Positions 1 to 7,180 of a stretch of DNA of 64,000 nucleotides are shown here, one piece after another. Under the pieces are notes generated by a model. The model did no database searches. It had not been told where the DNA came from and worked only from the letters and a program-made list of their open reading frames with translations. The first letter of the stretch is position 1. Each line of letters opens with the position of its first letter. The position numbers and the translations under genes were made by a program. Origin of the DNA: Pseudovibrio sp000156235 (GTDB lineage: Bacteria > Pseudomonadota > Alphaproteobacteria > Rhizobiales > Stappiaceae); NCBI RefSeq assembly GCF_000156235.1, contig NZ_DS996806.1, positions 1-64,000 of the forward strand, written 5' to 3'.

Positions 1-856
1 ACATCTCAGCCCCTACAAATTTTGGTCTACGCGTTTACAGTGGTTATGGCACACCCCAGATCAGTCTATTTTTTGCTTCAGACTGTATTATGTGCAATCA
101 AACATGGTAAATAATATATTAATAGCTAATATGTATGTCGAGTAAAAAAGTTTCCACACTGCTTAGGTAAAGTAGTTACCTAGCGGCATTGTGGCTAAAA
201 TTTTAGCTTTATTGTTAACCATAAATATTAACTGTTAGATCAGCTGAAGTTATAGATATGATTACTTAAGAGCTGGAGTGAGGGTTACCAATAGGTAATG
301 CGATGTTAAGCTGAAGTTTGTAGTAAACAATTCAGTTGGAAGTAGAATTTACTTAATGAGATGCAAGCATAAATAGTTATGGATTTCCGTAAAATTAAAG
401 CGTTACTTAAATTTAAATATAAAACATAAAATGTGACCTGTTTACACATTGCTCTAGGCTCAGAAAACTTACCTTCTGTTTTAGTTTTGCATGAGGCGTA
501 GAGATCTGTTCTAAACTATGCGTGAGTTTAAACTGGGAAACTGGGTTTGAGTTGATTGGCTAAAGTGGTGAGAGTTTTGCTGTTAGTTTGAAAATATTGT
601 TTTATTACAGTCGTTTAATTGCATTTTATGTGTTTAATGCATGTAATGTCGTGGCTACTCTAATGAATTGCGATTTGTAAGACTAAAACTGTTTCTCTAA
701 GGTTTTTTGCCTAAAAAATCGGCAATTATATCTAGGTGGACTTTTCCCAAGCCCTTCGTTGAAATTGGGGTGTGAAGTGGGGGAAAACTGCTGAAACGCG
801 CTGAGTTTGAGGTGATAACCAGCAAAAATGTATGATGAATCGATTTCGCGCAGGCA
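1..856. other. gene-free AT-rich region
   Basis: No open reading frame with a convincing start and ribosome binding site was found on either strand here. The stretch is visibly more AT-rich than the coding DNA that follows, with many TTAA and AATTT runs. It lies downstream of the torA terminator and may be the upstream or regulatory region of a gene beyond the left edge. I see no RNA gene in it. Confidence 0.5.
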
Positions 857-893
857 AGAAAAAGGCCGCTCTGGGGGTAAGTAGAGCGGCCTT
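857..893 (-). terminator. rho-independent terminator of torCDA
   Basis: A perfect 11-bp inverted repeat (862-872 paired with 883-893, arms AAGGCCGCTCT and AGAGCGGCCTT) encloses a 10-nt loop. On the minus strand it is followed by a T run (863 down to 859). It sits about 10 bp after the torA stop codon, so it should end the torC-torD-torA transcript. Confidence 0.9.
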
Positions 894-902
894 AGATTTT
901 AA

Positions 903-3374
903 TTATGCACCTTGAGGAGCGTCAAATGCTGTTACGGTTGGCGCATCTCCTTCCAGCTTAGCAATGTCTACAAGACAGGTGTTTGCGATGGTTGCCTGAG
1001 ACAGTTTTGAGGCGCCTTTGTCGATGGTCAGAACGTTAGCGTGACCATACTTACAGCGAGAGCCGATCTTGCCTGGCTCTTCAGGATCGTACCAACCACC
1101 TTCGCGCAAACGAATGACACCCTTACGCAGATCACCTGTTACGTATGCGCCCGCGAGTGTCTCACCGCGCTCGTTGAAGACACGAACCACATCACCGGTT
1201 TTAATGCCGCGTGAAGATGCATCTTCCTCTGAGATCCAAACTGGCTCGCGACCTGCGATGGTGTAGTTATCGCGGGTGGAGATGTTGTTGGTCTGAGAGT
1301 GGATGCGCTCCACTGGGTGCGGTGAAAGCATGTGCAATGGATACTGTTTGGCTTTCTCAGAACCAAGCCACTCAGCTGGTTCGATCCAGGTTGCGTGGCC
1401 TTTACAGTCGTCATAGCCCATGTCTGCAACAGTCTTGGAATAGATCTCGATGAGGCCAGATGGTGTGCCCAATGGCTCAAGGAGAGGGTCTTCGCGGAAC
1501 TCGCCGTGGCGGGTGTACTGTATTGCCTCTTCGGTGGTTGGGAACTCGACATAACTTGTCGGGTTGGACCAGAACTCGTCAAAGTCAGGCATTTCAAGGT
1601 TCTTGGCTTTGCCCTGTGCAAGTGCCTTGCCATAGAGTTCGCGTAGCCAGTCTTCTTCAGATTTGCCTTCAAGGTACTTGTCGCCAAAGCCAAGTTTGTC
1701 TGCAATACCCTGATAGATGTCGAGATCGTTCTTGGATTCAAACTGAGGCTCAACAACCTGATGCATTGGGAAGAGGTACTTGCCGGAAGCACCGCCGCCC
1801 ATTTCCATGTCGTTGCGTTCAAATGCAGTGGTTGCTGGCAGAACGATATCAGCGAACTTGGCGGATGCAGTCCAGAAGATGTCCTGAACGATGATGGTTT
1901 CAGGGCGCTGCCATGCTTTTAGCATGCGGTTGCGGTCTTGCTGGTGGCTGAGCGGGTTGCCGCCGGTCCAGTAGATCAGCTTGAACTCAGGATAGGTGTA
2001 CTTGCGGCCATTGTGGTCGATGGTCTCGCCCGGGTTGAGGAGGGCATCGGTGATGCGTGCCACTGGCATTGCAGGAGGCATATTTTCAGGTGCTTTGCCA
2101 CCAGACAGGCCTGGGACGATTGCGTTGTTTGCAGATGGTACGCCCGCACATTCGTAATGCCAGGAGTAACCGAAGCCGCCACCCGGTTTACCGATCTGGC
2201 CAAGCATTGCTGCGAGGGTGACCATCATCCAGTGTGGTTGCTCACCGTGATCAGCACGCTGCATGGACCAGCCGCCCATGATCATGGTCGTGCCGTTCGC
2301 CATCTGAGCTGCGATATCGCGGATGTCGCTTGCAGGTAGCTCGGACAGTTCAGATGCCCATTCAGGTGTTTTCTCAATGCCGTCTGTTTCGCCGAGCACG
2401 TAGGCTTTGAGTTCTTCATAACCAACGGTGAACTCTGAAAGGAAGTCCTCGTCTACTTTCTCTGTCTTGATCAGCTCATGAGCAATTGCCATCATGGTTG
2501 CTGTGTCAGAACCCGGACGTGGAGCGTACCACTTAGCATTCAGATGCTTTGCGGATTCAGTCATCAATGGATCGATGGAGATGACGTTCTTGCCAGCATC
2601 GCGAAGCTGATCCAGATAAGTGAAGCCTTTGTGGTCTGGAATGACCCAACCCATGTTGAGGGTTTCTTGCGGGTTACAGCCCCAAAGGATGATGTTGTCT
2701 GTGTGCTCCAGAACGGTCTCATAGCTGGACATCTGAGCGTACACTTCTGGGTTGCCCATGATGTGGGTCATGATGACCTGCGCTGCACCAGTAGAGTAGT
2801 CGCCCACGCCTTTTGTGTAGCCACCGTTCATGTTGAGAAGACGATAGAGGCCTGCGCGGCAGTTATGGAAACGACCAACACTCTTCCAACCAGGAGAGCC
2901 GCCGTAAATTGCGGCTGGGCCAAAGGTGTCACGTACACGGTTCAGTTCTTTTGCAACCAGCTCGAAGGCCTGATCCCATGTTACGCGTACGAACTCGCCT
3001 TTACCGCGGTCTTCCGTGTTGGTCTGAGGGCCGTTTTCAAGGAACCCACGGCGGACCATTGGGTACTTGATGCGGCTTGGGGAATATACCAGCTCAGGAG
3101 TATTGGCGATGTTTGAGGTTGGGCGAATGTCGTGTTCGAAAGGTTTTGCTTCAACAAAGCGACCATCCTTTACAACAGCACGGAACAGCCCCCAGTGCGC
3201 GCCGTTGAGAACTTCCTTGGTTCCAGCTGCTGCAGCATGAGCAACCTTCATCAGAAGTGGTGAGCCCATGAATGCAATGGCAGAGGTGCTGAGCAGCGTG
3301 GACAGAAAGCGTCTACGTGTCATCCCTCTGGTTGGGCTTGTGTTTTCGGTGATCGTGTTATTTTGAGTGGACAT
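903..3374 (-). CDS. torA: periplasmic TMAO/DMSO reductase, molybdopterin catalytic subunit
   Basis: Predicted 823-residue bis-MGD molybdoenzyme that reduces trimethylamine N-oxide (or DMSO) in the periplasm as a terminal electron acceptor. A Tat signal with the twin-arginine core TRRRFLSTLL is near residue 18 and ends around AHA. The Mo-ligand serine is in DYSTGAAQ (Ser194 of the precursor), and GGSPGWKS lies upstream. The start was set at 3374 because an upstream GGAGGGAC is well spaced; the reading frame extends 20 codons further but has no ribosome site there and would overlap torD. It is the last gene of torC-torD-torA. By recall it resembles Rhodobacter DorA closely along its length. The residue aligning with DorA Tyr114 is Pro161, so the substrate preference (TMAO or DMSO) is not settled by sequence. 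Confidence 0.93.
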   Translation of the reverse strand: MSTQNNTITENTSPTRGMTRRRFLSTLLSTSAIAFMGSPLLMKVAHAAAAGTKEVLNGAHWGLFRAVVKDGRFVEAKPFEHDIRPTSNIANTPELVYSPSRIKYPMVRRGFLENGPQTNTEDRGKGEFVRVTWDQAFELVAKELNRVRDTFGPAAIYGGSPGWKSVGRFHNCRAGLYRLLNMNGGYTKGVGDYSTGAAQVIMTHIMGNPEVYAQMSSYETVLEHTDNIILWGCNPQETLNMGWVIPDHKGFTYLDQLRDAGKNVISIDPLMTESAKHLNAKWYAPRPGSDTATMMAIAHELIKTEKVDEDFLSEFTVGYEELKAYVLGETDGIEKTPEWASELSELPASDIRDIAAQMANGTTMIMGGWSMQRADHGEQPHWMMVTLAAMLGQIGKPGGGFGYSWHYECAGVPSANNAIVPGLSGGKAPENMPPAMPVARITDALLNPGETIDHNGRKYTYPEFKLIYWTGGNPLSHQQDRNRMLKAWQRPETIIVQDIFWTASAKFADIVLPATTAFERNDMEMGGGASGKYLFPMHQVVEPQFESKNDLDIYQGIADKLGFGDKYLEGKSEEDWLRELYGKALAQGKAKNLEMPDFDEFWSNPTSYVEFPTTEEAIQYTRHGEFREDPLLEPLGTPSGLIEIYSKTVADMGYDDCKGHATWIEPAEWLGSEKAKQYPLHMLSPHPVERIHSQTNNISTRDNYTIAGREPVWISEEDASSRGIKTGDVVRVFNERGETLAGAYVTGDLRKGVIRLREGGWYDPEEPGKIGSRCKYGHANVLTIDKGASKLSQATIANTCLVDIAKLEGDAPTVTAFDAPQGA

Positions 3375-3405
3375 GATGTCCCTCCAATTTCCCAGTTTTA
3401 TGTGT

Positions 3406-4029
3406 TTAGTGCAGGGTGCTAAGGTCGCGCTCAATCAGAGCGCGGAGTAAGTTGGCGCAAGCGAGATAGAAGCCATCGTTGTCGTAGGATGAGCAGTCCT
3501 CGCTGAAACCTTGCGAGAAAGTTTTCAGGTGCGTTTGCAGGAAGGCTTTCAGTTCAGCCTGCTGTGTTGGTTGCAATGCCAGTTCGGAGCAGAAGCTCAG
3601 CATGGCTGCGATATGATCAGCAGGTTCGGAGAAGCTTTGATGGGGAGCCAGCTGGTGCTTGCGATAGGTTGTTTCTATTTCTGCAACACAGGCATGGCTG
3701 AGAGAGGTTTTCTCAGTTGCGTAGTAAGAGGCGTATGGCGGGGCGGATTTGCGACCACCAGCACCGAGGAATAGGCTTGAGAAGATGACGCGCAGATCCA
3801 TGATTGCAGAGGCATCGTGACTGCGTTGATCCAGATTGAACTTCAACAGATCAACGGCGTCCTTCAGATCAGCTTCGCATTGAAGATCATCCAGTAACTG
3901 GCGGAGCTCTCCGGAGGTTGCTGACTGCAGGAAGGCGGCATCCACTTCTGTTCCGAAAACACCTGCAAGGAAGCGATAGGTTGCGGCTCTTGAGAGATTT
4001 TCTGTGGTGATGTCCGTTAGATCATACAT
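3406..4029 (-). CDS. torD: TorD-family molybdoenzyme chaperone
   Basis: 207-residue cytoplasmic chaperone of the TorD/DmsD family, which binds the Tat signal and core of the TorA apoenzyme before cofactor insertion. It is all-helical in character and carries the family's E-P-x-D-H motif (SEPADHIAAML) in the second half. A GRKSAPPYASYY stretch follows the first half. It lies between torC and torA with 39 and 31 bp gaps, inside one transcript. The ATG at 4029 follows AAGGAA. C-D-A order is that of Rhodobacter dorCDA; Escherichia coli has torCAD. Confidence 0.9.
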   Translation of the reverse strand: MYDLTDITTENLSRAATYRFLAGVFGTEVDAAFLQSATSGELRQLLDDLQCEADLKDAVDLLKFNLDQRSHDASAIMDLRVIFSSLFLGAGGRKSAPPYASYYATEKTSLSHACVAEIETTYRKHQLAPHQSFSEPADHIAAMLSFCSELALQPTQQAELKAFLQTHLKTFSQGFSEDCSSYDNDGFYLACANLLRALIERDLSTLH

Positions 4030-4068
4030 GGCATATTCCTTAGACAGAGACGGGAGTGACAGGGCGGC

Positions 4069-5229
4069 CTAGTGTTGGCCTTTGCCGCCCGTGTCTTGTG
4101 CGTTGAGCTGCAGGTATTTTTGAAGAAGGCGCTGTTCGTCTTTGCTGAGTGCGGTGTAGCGCACCATTGATTTCAGAACGCCAATCCATTGGTTTGCCAG
4201 GAAGTGGCTAGGTGATGGTGCGTTGTGACAAACGGAGCAGGAATTCTCGTAAAGCTCACCGGAGTAAGACCAAAGAGCATCTGCGTCTGAGATCATGTCC
4301 TTCTTGTCCATGAAGCCGGTGAAGCTAACTTCAGTCCAATCCTGACCTGTGCTTTCGAGAGTGATGGTTTCGCCGCGTTCAACCATTGGCACTGCTGTTT
4401 TGCCAAGAGCTGTGTTGAAGATGCGCTGGCCCTTCATTGCATAGATGATTTTCTCTGCACCCTTCTGGCTCCAACCGCTCACTTTCACTTTGACACGCTC
4501 ACCACTTGCATCGACAGGTTCAACTGTGGTGGCAGGGAGGACGCGACCTGCTGCTTTGCTGTCATCTTCGTTGAGGTAGATGTTTGCTGTTGCCAGAGTG
4601 GTGAGATGATCTGCGTTGTAGCTGACAGTTCTGGACTGTTCTTTCAACATCTCGAATGCTTGCTTGGAAGCTGCTGAAAGGTCAGGCAGTTTGTGGGCGA
4701 TGCCTTTGTGACAATCGATGCATGTGCTGCCTTCCTTGATGGCTTTCGGGTGCATCTTTTGTGCTTTTTCGCGCTGTCCGTCGATCTTCATCGTATCGAA
4801 AGCATGGCAGTTGCGGCACTCGCGGGAGTCCGTTTCCTTCATGGCATGCCAAACGTTCTTGGCAAGGCGCAGACGATTGGCTTCAAACTTCTCAGGTGTG
4901 TCGATCGAAGGATCGATGAACTTATGATAGAGCTCGTTCGTTGCCTGAATTTTACGAATGACTTTTGGTCCCCATTCGCGGGGAACGTGGCAGTCCGGGC
5001 ATTCTGCTCTTACACCTGAGCTGTTCTGGTAGTGAACTGAGGTTTTGTATTCCTCATAGACTGGCTGCATCTCGTGGCAGGAGACACAGAACTCCAGATT
5101 GTTGGTGACTTCCATTGCTGTGTTGAAGCCGCCCCAGAAGATGATGCCTCCGATACCACCTATGATGATGAGAACCGCGAGAGGAAGTGGACTTGCCGTC
5201 CACATGCGTTGCCAGAGCTTTTTAATCAT
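4069..5229 (-). CDS. torC: pentahaem c-type cytochrome, membrane quinol oxidase of the Tor pathway
   Basis: 386-residue NapC/NirT-family cytochrome that passes electrons from the quinol pool to TorA. An N-terminal membrane anchor spans about residues 15-32. Four haem motifs follow in the NapC-like part: Cys48-VS-Cys51-His, Cys77-PD-Cys80-His, Cys138-RN-Cys141-His and Cys170-ID-Cys173-His. A fifth, Cys331-SV-Cys334-His, lies in the C-terminal domain, the arrangement of TorC/DorC. It is the first gene of the operon, divergent from torT. AGGAAC precedes the ATG. In E. coli the TorC C-terminal domain also feeds back on TorS; that role here is only inference. Confidence 0.94.
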   Translation of the reverse strand: MIKKLWQRMWTASPLPLAVLIIIGGIGGIIFWGGFNTAMEVTNNLEFCVSCHEMQPVYEEYKTSVHYQNSSGVRAECPDCHVPREWGPKVIRKIQATNELYHKFIDPSIDTPEKFEANRLRLAKNVWHAMKETDSRECRNCHAFDTMKIDGQREKAQKMHPKAIKEGSTCIDCHKGIAHKLPDLSAASKQAFEMLKEQSRTVSYNADHLTTLATANIYLNEDDSKAAGRVLPATTVEPVDASGERVKVKVSGWSQKGAEKIIYAMKGQRIFNTALGKTAVPMVERGETITLESTGQDWTEVSFTGFMDKKDMISDADALWSYSGELYENSCSVCHNAPSPSHFLANQWIGVLKSMVRYTALSKDEQRLLQKYLQLNAQDTGGKGQH

Positions 5230-5324
5230 TATTGTTGTTCCTGAGTGCCCTACAGGAAAATGTGATCCTGCTGTCGGATTGGTCGCATTCCCAGCGACTG
5301 ATTTATCTCTATGGTAGCGGGCGG

Positions 5325-5356
5325 ATATGAACTGGGTTCTGGCTTGCTATGAACAG
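5325..5356 (-). promoter_or_regulatory. two tandem TorR-type boxes
   Basis: Read on the minus strand, CAGTTCATAT (5334-5325) and CTGTTCATAG (5356-5347) each match 9 of 10 bases of the E. coli tor box CTGTTCATAT. They are direct repeats 22 bp apart, two helical turns, and point toward torC. The outer box covers the torT start codon. This arrangement fits TorR-activated transcription of torCDA. The match to the E. coli consensus is from memory. Confidence 0.75.
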
Positions 5357-6455
5357 ACCGAAAGAAATTGTAAGAATTTGTAAGATCCTGATGGCGGCTC
5401 TTGTTGGGGTTTTTCTAACAGGGTATGCGCATGCAGAAACTTGGTCTGCAGTGACATGGGAGAAGCTGCTGGATTTCACTTCACCGCGGAAAAGCATTTC
5501 TTATGAGCCGCTTAAGCAGGCTGAAAAGGCCTGGAGCATCTGTGCGCTCTATCCGCATCTGAAGGATTCATACTGGCTTAGCGTCAATTACGGGATGGTC
5601 AAACAAGCCAAGAAACTGAACATCAATCTGCGTGTTTATGAGGCGGGTGGCTATTATCAGCTGGAGCAGCAGCGTAAGCAGTTGCAGGCCTGTGCGGATA
5701 GCAAACCGGATGCAATTCTGCTGGGCACGGTTTCCTTTGAAGGACATCATGATCTGTTGGAGGAGATTGTAAAAGATACGCCGGTTATTGCGCTGGTGAA
5801 CAACATACGCAGTGACTTCATTGCGGCTGCGACTAGTGTTGATTGGGATGAAATGGGGCGCCGAACAGCACAGGTGATTACAAAGAGGCATCCCGCTGGA
5901 ACGGCTTCGGTAAATGTGAGTTGGTTTCCTGGTGCTGGGAAGCCGGGGATCTCTTCAACCAAGTTGAGCGCATTCAAATCAGAGCTGACAAAGTCCTCCG
6001 CCAATCTGCTGAACACACGCTACGGAGATACTGGCAAACTGATCCAACTTTCGCTGATTGAAGAAGAGTTGGAAGGTGGAACTGCTCCGGATTATCTGAT
6101 TGGAACTGGTGTTTCGGCAGAAGCGGCAATTGGCGCACTTAAAGTTCGTGGGCTTTCGGAGGATATTGAGGTTGTTTCCGGTTATCTGACCCATGGCGTG
6201 TTTCGTGGCATCAAGCGTGGCAAAATCATTGCTTCGCCCACTGATCAGCCAGTCATGCAGGGCATGATGGCCATCGATCAGAGCATTCGTCTTTTGGAAG
6301 GCAAGCCATATCTCAAGCACTATGCGCCAGAGATTTTGATGGTGACGAAAGACAGCATTGCTGAAATCGATTTGGAATGTGCGTTGTCTCCGGCGTCTTT
6401 TAGTCCGACTTACACGGTGGAGGCGCAACGCAATGCAGAAACTAAGAGCAACTAG
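5349..6455 (+). CDS. torT: periplasmic TMAO-sensing protein TorT
   Basis: 368-residue periplasmic binding protein of the type I (ribose-binding-like) fold. It binds TMAO and presents it to the sensor kinase TorS. A signal peptide ends about AHA at residues 27-29. The body begins with WSAVTWEKLLDF and contains YGMVKQAKKL and DAILLGTVSFEG, as in TorT. It is divergent from torC and is followed by torR after 8 bp, so the two are co-transcribed. The ATG at 5349 has no strong ribosome site and overlaps a tor box; ATG 5391 within the signal peptide is an alternative start. Confidence 0.9.
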   Translation: MNRPKEIVRICKILMAALVGVFLTGYAHAETWSAVTWEKLLDFTSPRKSISYEPLKQAEKAWSICALYPHLKDSYWLSVNYGMVKQAKKLNINLRVYEAGGYYQLEQQRKQLQACADSKPDAILLGTVSFEGHHDLLEEIVKDTPVIALVNNIRSDFIAAATSVDWDEMGRRTAQVITKRHPAGTASVNVSWFPGAGKPGISSTKLSAFKSELTKSSANLLNTRYGDTGKLIQLSLIEEELEGGTAPDYLIGTGVSAEAAIGALKVRGLSEDIEVVSGYLTHGVFRGIKRGKIIASPTDQPVMQGMMAIDQSIRLLEGKPYLKHYAPEILMVTKDSIAEIDLECALSPASFSPTYTVEAQRNAETKSN

Positions 6456-6463
6456 GTGATCCG

Positions 6464-7180
6464 TTGAATACTCGCAAAACTCGCATACTCGTTGTTGAAG
6501 ACGAAGCGATCTCTCGCAAGAAGCTGGTTGCCTATCTGCAAACCGAAGGTTTTGATGTATTGGAGGCTGCTGATGCAGGTCAGATGCATCAAGCGCTTGA
6601 AGAGTTTACGATTGATCTGGTGCTGCTGGATATCAACCTGCCGGATGATGATGGGATCAATCTGGCCAGAGCTCTACGCGCGCAATCTGATATCGGGATT
6701 ATTCTGGTTACTGGCCGGACAGATGAGATTGACCGGATTATCGGGATTGAAGTTGGGGCGGATGATTACATCACAAAGCCCTATAATCCCAGAGAGTTGC
6801 TGGCTCGGGTGAAAGCTCTATTACGTCGATCCGGGCAGGTGCAGCCTTCCAAGGATGAAGCCCATGCGCATCGGTTTGGCCGTTGGACGTTGAATCTGAT
6901 GAAACGGGAGTTGATTGCTGAAGGTGAGGAAGGTGTTGCTCTTACGCGCGGAGAGTTTCAGCTGCTCAACACCTTTACATCCAAGCCGGGTACTGTTTTG
7001 AGCAGAGATTACCTGATGGATCATATCAGCCATCGGAGTTGGTCGCCGAATGACCGTTCGATTGATGTATTGGTCGGGCGGCTTCGTAAGATCCTTGAGG
7101 AGAACCCGCGCAAGCCCACCATGATCCTGACGTCTCACGGAGAGGGCTATATCTTCGCTGAGAGTGTCGAGGCTTTGTAG
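6464..7180 (+). CDS. torR: OmpR-family response regulator TorR
   Basis: 238-residue response regulator with an N-terminal receiver (acidic pair in VVEDE, phospho-acceptor Asp56 in LLDINLP, Lys in YITKPYNPREL) and a C-terminal winged helix ending in HGEGYIFAE. It should activate torCDA through the boxes between torC and torT. The start is a TTG at 6464, supported by AGGTG 5 bases upstream and by the lack of any in-frame ATG nearby. Its last 34 bases overlap the end of torS on the other strand. Confidence 0.92.
   Translation: MNTRKTRILVVEDEAISRKKLVAYLQTEGFDVLEAADAGQMHQALEEFTIDLVLLDINLPDDDGINLARALRAQSDIGIILVTGRTDEIDRIIGIEVGADDYITKPYNPRELLARVKALLRRSGQVQPSKDEAHAHRFGRWTLNLMKRELIAEGEEGVALTRGEFQLLNTFTSKPGTVLSRDYLMDHISHRSWSPNDRSIDVLVGRLRKILEENPRKPTMILTSHGEGYIFAESVEAL

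Noticed and set aside
379..429. A 16-codon frame starting MDFRKIKAL, like the N terminus of alphaproteobacterial AccB
   Set aside because: It stops after 16 codons, has no ribosome site and nothing AccB-like follows in any frame; most likely chance.
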